Part shown: in pieces, positions 22,949 to 33,101 of the stretch
How the letters are laid out: every line of letters starts with the position of its first letter
Position numbering within the stretch: the stretch's first letter is position 1
Position numbers and translations under genes: made by a program
Source of the DNA: Lepturacanthus savala
Taxonomy: Eukaryota > Chordata > Actinopteri > Scombriformes > Trichiuridae
Direction: 5' to 3'
NCBI GenBank assembly: GCA_030544235.1
Contig: CM060466.1
Location: forward strand, 5,973,092 to 6,037,091
Length of the DNA: 64,000 nucleotides
Notes under the pieces: generated by a model
Databases searched by the model: none
The model's input: only the letters and a program-made list of their open reading frames with translations
Told to the model about the DNA's origin: nothing

Positions 22949-24011
22949 CTGACGGGCACAATTACATTTTTTAACGTCAGATCAGTACCAGTCACATGTT
23001 TGGCTTTGAACCATATGTATGAGAATTATCATGTCATTTCTTAATTGTTTTCACTGATTTAATTTAATTTTAATTTCTGATTGTCCCCTTTTAATCAACT
23101 CTTTTCTTTGTTCTTGGTTTTAATTACATTTAATTAATTAATTAAAATTAATTGAATTAATTTAAACTATTTGAATTAACTTTTCTTTTTATTTTAAATT
23201 AATTTTTTTTTTAATTATTGATTTTTTTTACTCATTTAAATAATTACCAGTACCTAACGTTAGATCAGTACCAGTCACACTTGAACCATATATATGAGAA
23301 TTATTGTGTCTTTTATTTATTTTATTTACTTTTTTAAATTATTTGTTATTACTTGTTTTAATTTAATTTGATTTAATTTAATTTTTGATTTTTTTCCTTT
23401 TAATCAACTGTTTTTAAAATGCATAACTTTGTTCTTGTTTTTAATTAAACTTTTGAAATTAATAATTTAATTAATTGAACTATTATAATGAACTTTTATT
23501 TTTTATTTTAAACTATTGATTTTTCCCTGTTTCGAAATTGTATATTTGTGCAAGTTTTACTGTATCAGTCACATTTTTAATATATATATATATGAAAATT
23601 ATTTTCTTTTCTCAATAATTGATTAATGATATTAATTATTATTGTTATTATTATTGTTATTAATTATTTTCACTGCACTGTAACTTTGATCTTGGTTTGG
23701 TTTTATTTAATATTGTTGGATTTCCCTTTTTAATCAAAAAACAGTATAAATTTGTTCTTGTTTTTAATTTCAATTTTAGACATTTTTAATATTATTTAAT
23801 TTTAATAATCTATTCTTGTTTTTTTATGTTAAATAATTGATTTTTCTCCGTTCACTCAACTGTTTTTAATTGTATATTTAATTAGAATATGACTTCTCTT
23901 CTTTCATTTAGGAAAATATACCAAGATACTTATTGGTTTATTTAAATTTCCTTTAAAAATAAATTGTTCATGATGAATCTGGATTTTTTAGCTTCAACTA
24001 GCGACAAAAAC
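22949..24011 (-). other. adcy9: adcy9 intron 10, AT-rich, with degenerate internal duplications
   Basis: This 1.06-kb intron is extremely AT-rich, with many TTTAATTTAATT-like runs. A block reading GATCAGTACCAGTCACA...ATATGAGAATTAT occurs near 22978 and again near 23262, with a weaker copy near 23565. The following T-rich tracts also repeat, suggesting about 285-300 bp tandem units. The donor is AAG|GTTTTT, a poor match beyond GT. No coding content is seen. Confidence 0.8.
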
Positions 24012-24294
24012 CTTGAGCTGGTCAGCGACGTGGATGGGGATGATGTTGCCCAGCAACCACTCCGCCTGGTCTCGCATCATCTGGATCTTGGAGCGGTGCT
24101 TGTCGGCCTCCACGTTGCCATGGTAATGGAGACGATAGCTGACCTCGAACTCGCGGTTGAGGAACCAGACGAGGAGGAGGAGGAGGAAGAAGGCCAGCAC
24201 GGCCTCTGGGACCAGGAGGTCAAAGGGTCGAGGGGGAGGGTCCAGACCGGAACCCGGAGCTGAGCTGGCATCACTCGACGTGGAGAGGTTCAGT
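24012..24294 (-). CDS. adcy9: Adenylate cyclase type 9, coding exon 10: TM12 and C2 entry helix
   Basis: Acceptor CCCCTCAG is followed by one base completing a Gly codon, then LNLSTSSDASSAPGSG (with an NLS N-glycosylation sequon in the last extracellular loop). Next comes TM12 (AVLAFFLLLLLVWFLN), then REFEVSYRLHYHGNVEADKH and DQAEWLLGNIIPIHVADQLK. This is the helical segment linking the second membrane domain to C2 and is very close to mammalian AC9. The 283-nt exon ends in phase 0 at 24012. Its donor is GT followed by TTTT, weaker than all other adcy9 donors here. Confidence 0.93.
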
Positions 24295-25431
24295 CTGAGG
24301 GGAGAAAAACCACCACATGATGCCATGACACCTGAAAAAACTCAAAGTGAAATGACATCATGATGAGATATTTCCATTTAAGCCTCAGGCTTAGTTTTCA
24401 CTTTTCCTGCTATAAATAATAATCAATATGGAATATCTCTACAACCACAAAGGTTTATACACTTAAACCTGGTATTAAAAGAAATCTACAACATGTGAGG
24501 TGACTACAGAAGAGTCAGAATCTATTTATATTGCTGTGACAGATCAAATATAGTTAGAATATAGCAGAAAAATCCAAAATTCTGTTTTACCACAGTTAGA
24601 AATACTTATTTTGTATTTAAAACAAGACCAAACTGACCCAAATATGGAAAGAAAAAACTTAAAATAAGCTAAATTATTAAGTTCAAATGTTCAATTAATA
24701 ATAAGAGTTCAAAGATGAATTATTTGTCTATAAAATCATAGAAATCACACTGAGGATCATTACAGAACATGAAGAATATAGTTAGTTTAGTTATAGTTAG
24801 TGTTCAATGCTCAATGCTGCCTTCATATGAGAGGGTTCATGATTTCAACAGGTTAATGAAGTTCCACTGCAGCTTTTTGGGGTCAGTTGACTCAAATTCA
24901 ATGATGAATTGAATATTTCTAGACTCCTCGTATTACACTTTCTCATCTGGCCTCAATAAATCACACCCAGTGGTCATAAATAGTTGACTGGGACGAGGCT
25001 GATGTGGCTCACTGATCCGCCGCCGAGCGGAAAACGCTCCATTCCCGGGTTCGTTTTTTTTTTTTGCGAATTCTTCCGAAAAAACAAATCAACAGCTTGG
25101 ACAGAGAGCGCGGAGCTTCTGGTTGCACCTGTGGACAGGTGCTGAAATGAATTTGAGAAGGATCTAAACGCAGGCGGAGAGAGAGAGGGGGGAGCGGAGC
25201 GGTGGACTCGGACGACCTGGTACGCAGCACGAGTAATTCCCACCGCGAGTGACATTTAGCAGTCATTACTACTGATGCACGCAGAGAGGGGGGAAGAGCG
25301 GGACAGGATGAGATTGAGTAAAAGCCAGAGAGAGCTGTAGTTATGAAAAAAATAAATGATAAAAGGGCACTCCTGTTGATCCTCCAAATGTCACTCATCC
25401 ATCAAACCCCCTCTGTTCCGTTCCCACTCAC
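24295..25431 (-). other. adcy9: adcy9 intron 9
   Basis: The intron runs from donor GG|GTGAGT to acceptor CCCCTCAG. It contains a copy of dispersed family B at about 24365-24790 (GTGAGGTGACTACAGAAGAG and flanks). There is also a GC-richer stretch at about 25010-25260, which produces spurious open frames. Confidence 0.85.
24365..24790 (+). repeat. Dispersed repeat family B, copy 1
   Basis: The block containing GGAATATCTCTACAACCACA and CAACATGTGAGGTGACTACA recurs at about 31180-31510 in the same orientation and at about 41385-41555 inverted. The later part (CACACTGAGGATCATTACAG) also matches between the first two copies. It looks non-coding. It starts near TTTAAGCC/TTAACCACTTAA motifs, so a TTAA-targeting DNA element is possible but unproven. 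Confidence 0.55.
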
Positions 25432-25461
25432 CCGTGGACCGGAAAGCTGTTGTTACCGGAG
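25432..25461 (-). CDS. adcy9: Adenylate cyclase type 9, coding exon 9 (30-nt microexon)
   Basis: Exactly 30 nt lie between acceptor CTCTTTCAG and donor GG|GTGAGT. They join exon 8 (phase 2) and exon 10 (phase 2) without changing frame. The encoded peptide is SGNNSFPVH with shared flanking codons. It lies in the extracellular loop before TM12, where human AC9 carries two N-glycosylation sites, and it supplies an NNS sequon. A CTAAC branch-point match is at 25486-25482. A dinucleotide tract lies just upstream in the intron. Assignment rests on splice sites, phase and loop position, because the residues themselves are poorly conserved. Confidence 0.8.
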
Positions 25462-25496
25462 CTGAAAGAGACGACAGTGGTGTTAGTCGGCCGCGT

Positions 25497-25522
25497 ACAC
25501 ACACACACACACACACACACAC
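25497..25522. repeat. (CA)13 next to microexon 9
   Basis: The tract is 13 units, read as (UG)n in the adcy9 pre-mRNA. It lies about 35 nt upstream of the exon 9 acceptor and about 10 nt upstream of the putative branch point. Confidence 0.95.
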
Positions 25523-26082
25523 TCATGCAGAGACGCACAGATTACACAGAGAAGATTAAATTGTCTTTGCTGGCTGAAAAGCAGATGGAGGCAGATTGAG
25601 TTAATGCCGAATTATGATTTCATGCGCGAAATTCATGATAAATTCACATTTGGTGCAAATCTGAGGTAAACACCTTATATCACCGGGCGTCCGGCAGAAA
25701 CCTGCTATCTCCATATTTAGTCATTTTGAATTATTTCTCATGAAGCGTTGCTATTGTGCCTGTGGTTAAGAAATATCTAAAGCAATAAAAAGTATTAAAA
25801 ATAGCCTGTTATATATATACAAACCTTATTTTCCCACTTTTAAATGCAATGACATCATCAAGGTCATATTTTGTCAGAACATGCACACTCTTATTGAAGC
25901 TGACTGACGTTTCAGCACGTTTCTCTGTTCAAACCCAGAGTTTCATAAAGATGATCGACATAACAACGTGTGATATTTTATAATGGAGATGTCCTGGTGA
26001 TACACGGCTCTTTCAGCAGCAGTTTAACTGAATAAATTGCTTTAAATCGTCCTGATTTTCTTTTAGTATTGTCTTCTTTTAA

Positions 26083-26606
26083 CCCCTCCAGCCCTTTTTT
26101 AGGTTTAGGACATACCCATAGTAAGCAGGGTACGTCTCTGGAGAAAAACTGGAGACGTCGGTCGACACAAAACGACCATTTATTGATCTCAAATACAAAT
26201 TTTCATCCCAAAGCAACAAAAAACACTTTTTTTGTTAGTGGCTTCAAACTAAGCGACTTTTTACTGTAGTGTTTTTCGGCTGCTAGTTTACTGAGTTTTT
26301 GTCATAAAGCTACACTGATGGTACCGTTGGACTCGTCACAGTCTCAGCTTTCATATGAGATGTCATTTGTTTGTGTAACATTAACCATCAGAGCGCTAGC
26401 CATCAAAATGTGGCGAGTGGGTCGGCTTTATGATCGTATACCGATTTTCATATTTGTTAATTAATTAGCTTGGTGTTGGAGTTGTGTTTGGTGTGTGTAA
26501 ATATGACTTATATGTGCTTGTAGTGGAGTTTCTCCTGTTTCATTTGATGTATAGCTTGACTATATTTGTACATGATGAGTGGAGCAATCTCCTGGAGTTT
26601 AACGGG
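26083..26606 (+). mobile_element. piggyBac-like MITE, copy 1 (TTAA-flanked)
   Basis: The 524-bp element begins CCCCTCCAGCCC and ends GGAGTTTAACGGG. It is bordered by TTAA on both sides (26079-26082 and 26607-26610), the hallmark of piggyBac insertion. An inverted copy of almost the same length, also TTAA-bordered, is at 53315-53843. No transposase frame is present. The superfamily call rests on TTAA plus CCC...GGG ends. Confidence 0.7.
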
Positions 26607-26890
26607 TTAAGACAGAAAAGCTCATAATGAGAACCCTCCATTGGTCTGGTTGCAAGATCTTTTTACTCAATATAACAAGTAAACGGTGAAATAAGAATGA
26701 ACGAGCTAGTTTTGCGTTTATTTGACCAAGCGCAGTGATTCAAGGGATTTCTCACGGCCTTTACAGATCTTCTCCCATTTCGCTCTTATCCAATTAGATT
26801 ATCTTACTGCACCGGCAGATCGTTGAACTCGCCTCTTGGCTTTTCGTGCCCGTTTCTTGTATTCAACCGTACATTCCACCACGCGCTCAC

Positions 26891-27039
26891 CTGTACCTGT
26901 GCAAGGGGCCGTAGAGCAGCAGCAGCAGCGCCACCCCCGTAACCGTGGCCAGGACCGAACGCATCCAGAAACTCAGCTGACAGAAGTTGCAGTACTGGAT
27001 GATGGCGAGGATGGTGGCGCAGCACAGGAACATGGTCAC
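26891..27039 (-). CDS. adcy9: Adenylate cyclase type 9, coding exon 8: TM10-TM11
   Basis: Between acceptor TTTCCTCCAG and donor ACAG|GTGAGC, 149 nt read VTMFLCCATILAIIQY (TM10), the conserved CNFCQLSFWMRS loop, and SVLATVTGVALLLLLYG (TM11). They end in HRY plus two bases (phase 2). CNFCQLS-WMRS is diagnostic for AC9. An alternative donor 6 nt upstream (CACAG|GTACAG, same phase) is also possible. The CTG-rich run encodes the leucines of TM11. Confidence 0.93.
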
Positions 27040-27808
27040 CTGGAGGAAAAGGATTCCGTGTGTTCAGGACGCCGTTAGCCAGGAAAAGTGCACAGTGTTC
27101 CAAACTTTGCTTCACAGGATACAGGAATAACACAGCAAGAGACAGAGAAAACAAGTCATTACAGCTACGGCTATTATACAGGACAGGGGAGGCAAGTCGG
27201 GACTCGACCTCCTGGGGGTTCCAGGGATTTAGAAACATCTGAAAACTGCTACACCGGTGTGATTTAAGCAATCAGGAAGCTATAGATCATCAATAATCAC
27301 TACTCATGCATGAAATAAGCGTTCGGTTTTTCACACAACACTCTTGACAAATGCGCTTCAGGCAAGTGTCTGCTAACAAGCTAATTATGATTATGAGCTA
27401 ATTATTAATTAATATGATATATGTGTCAGTGACAAATAATGGTTGGCAAGATTATACTTTGTAAAATAGAGTTTTCTGTAGTTCTCAATTTACAGAATGT
27501 CTCAAGTTATTCAGCATAAACCATGATTTTTCTGCATTTCTTTGACTTTTTCTCTGTATTTCATGAGCTAGTGGTGCTAAAACTAGTTTTTTTTTTTTTA
27601 AATCGCTTTATTTATTTTTTTTCCAGGCTTTCATGTGAAGTTTCAATTCCAGTTTCATTTTAGTCGCTTTTGAGAATATAGTTTCAGTTTTATCCGTTTC
27701 CATTTTAGTTCCTTTTTTTTAGCTTTTATATTATAACAAGCACTTTTAGATGTGGGTGTTTTATGAAGTCTGGGCACAACTAATCATTTAGTGCGAATAT
27801 GAATATAC

Positions 27809-28024
27809 TCTGCAACAACTGAAATCTTAACAAGTGAAAACATCTTGTTTTTGGTGCAATTAGTCCAAATTTGAGTAGAATTCTCTTATTCCACTGGCAG
27901 ATCATTCATATTACCGTATTTCATGTTCTTTCCTGATTAGGGTAAGAAAACAAGACGAATAATTTCTTATAAAAAAGATTAAATCAAAACCAAGAAAATA
28001 GGATTTCAGGTTTTTTTTTGCAGT
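27809..28024. mobile_element. Family A MITE, copy 2
   Basis: The left end contains CTGCAACAACTGAAATCTTA and TTCCACTGGCAGATCATTCA. The right end closes GGATTTCAGG followed by a T run and GCAGTG. The ends are inverted relatives, as in the copies at 20817 and 45985. The element is about 216 bp and non-coding. Confidence 0.6.
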
Positions 28025-28499
28025 GTATCAGTCAAAACGCTTCATGTTTCCTATTCAAACAAAGAAATATTCTGGTTGAAATATATTATTTCATGGGGCA
28101 GCAACAAAATACTCTCAAAAATAAACATTCAATTCAATCATCCAATAAAATGATTATCAAAGCCTTATCAAAAACACATTAATCAGCATCGAGAACATTT
28201 GCTGGATCCTGTGTTTTTAACCTTGGCCGCTGCGGTTTCAACATTACACGAGCTTTAAAAAAGACACGTGTTTCCTCTTAGCTTTTGACTAAATCTCATT
28301 TTGATTTGTTACCGATACTAAAACTAAGTTACAAGTCAGATACATATCTATAATTAGGTGGAATATCACTTTTTTTTGGGGGGTGGGGGTGCAAATTAAC
28401 TGTTGACGTCAACAAGGTCATAAAAGGGACAAACAGTTAAAGTAAAACAGCCATTTGGGGACATTGGTAGTTTATTAATGATCAGAGGATATCATCTTT

Positions 28500-29340
28500 T
28501 CCCCCTCTCATCCCTGCATGTCCTACCTCGCTCCCAGCCGGGTGGGTAGGCCCCGCCCCCTCCCCACCCCCTCCCCTCTAAGCGCTGTTATTGGCTCTTA
28601 ATATCTTCAAAGGCTTTAAAGTCCAGAAAACGGCACGTCTAATTAACAAGTCTCCCTGAGCCTCCCGCTTTGATCTGCAAAAGCCCGGAGAGCCGCGGAG
28701 AGAGTCGGAGGGGGGGAGGGAAGTCGGGTGTCGAAAATCCTTGAAAAACAAGATATCAAAACACCGAACACATCTTGCAAGCAGCCGCTGGCTAAAAGCT
28801 GGAGGAGGAGGAGGAGGAGGAGGGTCAAACCTTTACACAGCAAGATGCGGCCTTGACTCAAATCTCAATCTTTTCACATGCAGAACTGAGAAAAGAAAGA
28901 AATGTCAACATTTCTGGCGCCAAGGTCCACAGGCGAAGCCTCCCGAAGCCTCCTCGTTGTTTTCCTTCTGCAGTTCCTATCAGCGCCGGTGCCAGGGAAA
29001 CAGCCTCCGACGATCCGCTGGCTTCAGACCCACCGCCGGGCAGCGTTTCAACCCGCCCCGGCTCCTCCTGCTTACTTTGGCACGCCGCTATCGCTGATGG
29101 CAAACCATTACGGCTTGGAAATCACAAGCCGCGCCGCTGCCACGATTTTAGCACATGCGCCCGCAACACAAGCGGTGGCCCCGGCTGAAAGCTAAATCCG
29201 CCGGTACCGCAGATGCCGTGACTTTAACTGATCCCCGGCCAGGGGAAAAACGGGAAAACGGACGTCTGAGAGCCGGAGATTCCCTCTTTGATGAGGACAT
29301 GCTTTATGTCGGAACGTTAGCTGCTGCACCTCATTAAAAG
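28500..29340. other. GC/CpG-rich block inside adcy9 intron 7
   Basis: Within an AT-rich intron, this 0.8-kb stretch is conspicuously rich in G+C and CpG (for example CCGCGGAG, GGCGCC-like and GCCGCGCCGC motifs). It includes a (GGA)n run near 28801-28823. It could be an intragenic CpG island, enhancer or alternative promoter. No gene is recognised. Open frames on both strands are expected from GC content. Confidence 0.4.
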
Positions 29341-29454
29341 ATGCTAATAAAAGAGTCTCGTTGATCAAGATCCTGCAAAAGATTTAACCGATGCCAGAGT
29401 CGGTTTTATCTGCCAATGTGTTCGTCTTGTGTCAAATGGCCGGAATAGTTTTAG

Positions 29455-30110
29455 TCATATTTACAACGACGTCGCCGCATTTAGTGCCGACAGCACAGGT
29501 GGATGATGGAAAAATGGAAAAAACAAACTTGTCTTATTTGATGTTTTAAAATCAGAAATAGAAGTATTACTATAATAATTATTTATAATTCTCATTGTGG
29601 ACGGATGTGACTGATTTTGACTCATTGTTTAAAACGCAGATATTTCAACCCAGACTGTGTTTTCACTATATTTCAGTTAGTTTGTTTGTTATTAACTGAG
29701 GCTCTTTAAGACTATAAAGCAGTCTATATGAAATAATGAGAGCACAACAGACAATAAAACATGTTTAAACCACTCTTTTAATTCCTTAGATCAGCAAAAA
29801 TAAGTCTATTTTCAATTGTTTGGTGTGTTTCAGGTGGTAAAACATTGACTGAAACATAGATCAACACGTGAGACGACTGGATTAATGTGTATGAGCACAG
29901 CAAAGCAGGTAACGGGTATTTGATGAATTTTAGATTGTGATTTAAAAGAATATGATGAAAAAAAGAAAGACGTTTTATTACGTTTTAATCTAATGAAGCA
30001 GATTTTGTCCTGTTTGTTCATTTCATCAGCATTTAAGGGAATTCGTTTCATCTCGTTTTCGTCATGAAAAGTTTTACAACACCTTGATTTGTTCAGTTTT
30101 CCTCTAAATT
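29455..30110 (+). repeat. Dispersed repeat family C, degenerate copy
   Basis: A block reading GACGTCGCCGCATTTAGTGC at the left and CATCTCGTTTTCGTCATGAA at the right recurs, better preserved, at about 36530-36990 and about 39830-40700. It is non-coding and probably a DNA-transposon-derived teleost repeat with TTTTAGTCGAC / CGAAATTAAC ends. This copy is heavily diverged or interrupted. Confidence 0.45.
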
Positions 30111-30708
30111 GTCCTAGTTTAATGTGTCATGTGACAGATGATGATGGTCTGATGTGGATTATGTTGCTGTAGGATGAACTCCTGACTAACTAGGTCTAGA
30201 TCATGAGGTTCTGCTTAGCTCTAGAGCTCTAGTCCTAGAAAAGACCCAGACATCAGGCTTCATCCATGCTGATATACAGACGGAGGTTAATTAACCAGAG
30301 AAACTTGGTTTATTTAAGTCCATTACTGCAAAAAAGCTGGATGTCTAAGTTGTTAACTATTACTTGAGTACTTTTTTGGGTTGTTGGGTAGTTAACTGAT
30401 TATTTTTCTACCATTTAAATGTCTCATATTCTACACTTTACTGTTTTTTATTGGGAATTTTAACAAGATTTGAAGTAGCAAAGATCATCTCAGTATAGTT
30501 TTACACATCTTTTATGCAGCTTCTCCTCCTCCTCTTTAAATGGCTGTTGGTGGTGACTGTATAGTAGTGACATCACAACTTCACGTAAGTCATGACTGCT
30601 TGTTTTAAGGCACAGTTTCTGAATACAGGCTGTGTATGTTTCTCTGTGGATTGAGTGTTTTTTAAACATGGGACAGTATTAATACACTCTCTGCTGTCAT
30701 ATATACAG

Positions 30709-30710
<2 letters not shown>

Positions 30711-30784
<74 letters not shown>
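30711..30784. repeat. (AT)n microsatellite, 74 bp
   Basis: A near-perfect AT dinucleotide array lies about 190 bp downstream (in gene sense upstream sequence lies higher) of coding exon 7. Confidence 0.95.
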
Positions 30785-30787
<3 letters not shown>

Positions 30788-30976
30788 GGGGTCTAATAAA
30801 TCTATAAGGTATTCATTGGAATTAAGCTGCTTACATTACAATACAAATGTAAAAATGTGTGTTCTAAAACTTTTGAACTGTAGTGTATATTGTAAAAAAC
30901 AACTCCTTTGAATTCAGTCACCCACTCAGTGCTTTCCAGCTCTTTACCCCCCCAGCACCCGGTCGCTCAGCTTTAC

Positions 30977-31136
30977 CTGTAGAGGCAGGTGAACGCTGCA
31001 GGTGAGGTGGGACAAGACGGAGACGGCGGGGAGGGAAACCAGCACGGCCCCGATCACGTGACGTGGGACCCAGCCGGAGACCACCAGGAGCAGGGAGTGG
31101 GTGCAGTTCATCACGTCCTCCAGGTAGAAGGCCATG
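30977..31136 (-). CDS. adcy9: Adenylate cyclase type 9, coding exon 7: loop and TM9
   Basis: After acceptor CTGCTGCAG, one base completes Arg, and 53 codons read MAFYLEDVMNCTHSLLLVVS, GWVPRHVIGAVLVSLPAVSV, LSHLTCSVHLPLQ. The LEDVM and GW-PRH-IGA-LVSLPA motifs match AC9. The exon ends in phase 0 at CAG|GTAAAG. It is 160 nt long. It encodes the end of TM8's flank and TM9 of the second membrane domain. Confidence 0.93.
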
Positions 31137-31179
31137 CTGCAGCAGAGAGAGGAGACACCGACACCAGCGGGTTCTTTAA

Positions 31180-31510
31180 CCACTTAAACCACACGTTTAG
31201 TTTTCAGTTGTCCTGCTATAAATGACAATATGGAATATCTCTACAACCACAAAGGTTTATATACTTAGACTTGGTATCAAAATAAAACTACAACATGTGA
31301 GGTGACTACAGAAGAGTCAGAATCTGTTCATGTTGCTGTTAAAATTGGAAAACAAGATAAATTGACCCAAATTTTGGGAATAAACTTGAAATAAGCTAAA
31401 GTATCTGCAATGGAAAAGTTCATAAATTAACATCAAAGATCGGTTATTTGTCCATAAAATCATATAAATCCCACTGAGGATCATTATAAAACATGAATAT
31501 ATTGTGTAAG
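31180..31510 (+). repeat. Dispersed repeat family B, copy 2
   Basis: The copy shares GGAATATCTCTACAACCACA, GTGAGGTGACTACAGAAGAG and CCCACTGAGGATCATTATAA with the copy at 24365-24790 in the same orientation, and starts beside TTAACCACTTAAACC. Confidence 0.55.
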
Positions 31511-31589
31511 ATGTAAGGAGATTATAAAAGTATATTAAATATGAAAATAGACGTTAGTTGCATATATAATAATATATAACGATGATGAT

Positions 31590-31859
31590 AGGGACACGGT
31601 GGAGCGGGGGTTCAGCGCTGTTGCCTCACGGCAAGAAGGTCACAGTTCACCTCGGCTTCCTCCCACAGTCCAAAAACATGCTGAGGTTAATTGGAGACTC
31701 GTAGGTGTGAGTGTGTGAGTGAATGGTGTGTGTGCCCCACGATTGGCTGGCGACCATCTGGGGTGTATCCCTGCCTCTCGCCGTAACGCGCTGGGATTGG
31801 CTCCAGCAGACCATGTGACCCTAATGAGGGAATAAGCAGGTATAGAAAATGACTGACTG
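31590..31859 (+). mobile_element. tRNA-derived SINE, copy 2 (internally deleted)
   Basis: The 5' part (GGACACGGTGGAGCGGGGGT) and 3' part (ACCATCTGGGGTGTATCCCT) match the SINE at 20958-21297. The B box and about 80 bp after it are missing. It ends ATAGAAAATGACTGACTGA. No clear target-site duplication was found. Confidence 0.75.
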
Positions 31860-32822
31860 AAATATTTAGTGTTGGAACTGAGGTTTTCTAATGCAATTTA
31901 TGAATAAAACTCAGGAGGTTTTGAATGTTAACAGGCTAATTTGTAATCTGACTCAGACTCAGATCATAAGTTATCAGACTGAAGGAAAATATATTTTCTC
32001 TCTCTCTCTCTACTCCTCTTCCTACTCAGACTCAATGAAGTCTCTCAGCAGCACTTAATTAAGACACATTATTAAAATGCATAACTACACTGTCACTTCC
32101 TCGGCTAGAAGATGAAGATTTATTGGCCATTTACACATGGCAACATGTGAAAATCAATTCACTTGGAAATACTTTCCACTGAAATGCATGCGCACGCATA
32201 AAAAACAAAACAAAAAAAACACCACAAAATAAACCAAACACATCTTTAGCACTTTAGTCAATACCGGGAACTTTTAGGTTTTGGAACTCTACCTGCTCCC
32301 AGTTTATCATCGTGCCAATTTGCGAGCCAACGCCGGTCTTTCACAAAAACTGGACGCGGGCCAGTCGCATCTGACCGGGGGGAAATGAATCCGTTGCGGG
32401 CGAGGGGAGCCAACCAACACATCAAATAATTTGCGCTGGTTTGTGCTGGAGAGCCGTAAATGCTACATGATGGTCTATCGGCGGTTTGGAATCCCGTGCC
32501 GCCGAGGCGCAGCAGATAGAGGCTTCTGTTCCCGCCGAACGCCGCGGCCGGTTTGGAAACAAACAGCGCTAACAACGACCTGAATGACATTTTAGAGGCT
32601 TTATCCGTGCTGCCAGGAAAAAAATAAATCTGCGGGAAAACATCGAATCCGTGTCATTTCGAAGTTTGAGACAATGATATTACGTTATATAAATATGTTT
32701 TAATTGGCCTTAAAACCCACGTTGGTCAAGTCCGCTCTGATAAAAACCATGTGTGCTCGGTCCAACCCCCAAACACACACACACGATGTGAAGCGTCAGG
32801 CCCGCGTCTGCGCCGTCCTCAC

Positions 32823-33040
32823 CGTATGGAGAGCACCAGGGAGGCCAGCTCCAGCAGACCGGCCAGGGGGGCCAGGGCCAGGGCGGCCGGGGCCGGGGGC
32901 CCCACGGTGGCCGGGCTCACCAGGGGCGGGAGGAAGCAGGCCAGGGTCAGGGCCAGGAAGACGAAACAGCTGAGCAAGACGTCCAGGAAGGAGCTGAAGG
33001 TGGTGCTGGCGAAGGTCTGCACCTGGACCTGGTTTTTCAG
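32823..33040 (-). CDS. adcy9: Adenylate cyclase type 9, coding exon 6: TM7-TM8
   Basis: Acceptor CCCCTTTCAG is followed by 218 nt reading LKNQVQVQTFASTTFSSFLD (TFAS-TFSS-LDV is the AC9 signature). Next are hydrophobic segments VLLSCFVFLALTLACFLPPL (TM7) and a Pro/Ala-rich stretch leading to GLLELASLVLSIR (TM8). The exon ends CG|GTGAGG in phase 2. The segment between the helices is richer in Ala/Pro than in mammals. A 155-residue frame in another phase is a shadow. Confidence 0.93.
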
Positions 33041-33101
33041 CTGAAAGGGGGAAGAGAAGCAGTCGGCTCAATTTGTCCCGAATCCCCCAGGATTCCATCC
33101 A

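Larger units (their letters stand above)
25462..26890 (-). other. adcy9: adcy9 intron 8
   Basis: The intron holds a CA run at 25497-25522 (UG-rich in the transcript) immediately upstream of the exon 9 branch point, and a TTAA-flanked MITE at 26083-26606. Its donor is ACAG|GTGAGC. No coding similarity is seen in the remainder. Confidence 0.85.
27040..30976 (-). other. adcy9: adcy9 intron 7 (3.9 kb)
   Basis: The intron carries a family C repeat fragment near 27585-27790, a family A MITE at about 27809-28024, a GC/CpG-rich block at about 28500-29340, another family C segment spread over about 29455-30110, and a 74-bp (AT)n array at 30711-30784. Frames in the GC-rich block show no recognised protein similarity. 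Confidence 0.85.
31137..32822 (-). other. adcy9: adcy9 intron 6
   Basis: The intron contains family B copy 2 (about 31180-31510), a SINE copy with internal deletion (31590-31859), a CT run near 31998-32010, and a GC-rich stretch at about 32280-32590. The 110-residue minus-strand frame at 32258-32590 has no recognisable domain. Confidence 0.85.

Noticed and set aside
22407..23044. A 184-residue minus frame and a 201-residue plus frame over the last adcy9 exon
   Set aside because: Both are other-frame or antisense readings of the C2 domain exon. Their Arg/Ala/His-rich composition reflects GC-rich codons.
26887..26897. Alternative exon 8 donor at CACAG|GTACAG, 6 nt upstream
   Set aside because: Phase allows it, but GTGAGC immediately downstream is the stronger donor. 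The alternative would remove only two residues and remains possible as a minor form.
32258..32590. A 110-residue minus-strand frame in adcy9 intron 6
   Set aside because: It lies on the gene strand in a GC-rich patch, but resembles no AC9 segment; exons 6 and 7 already join in phase without it.
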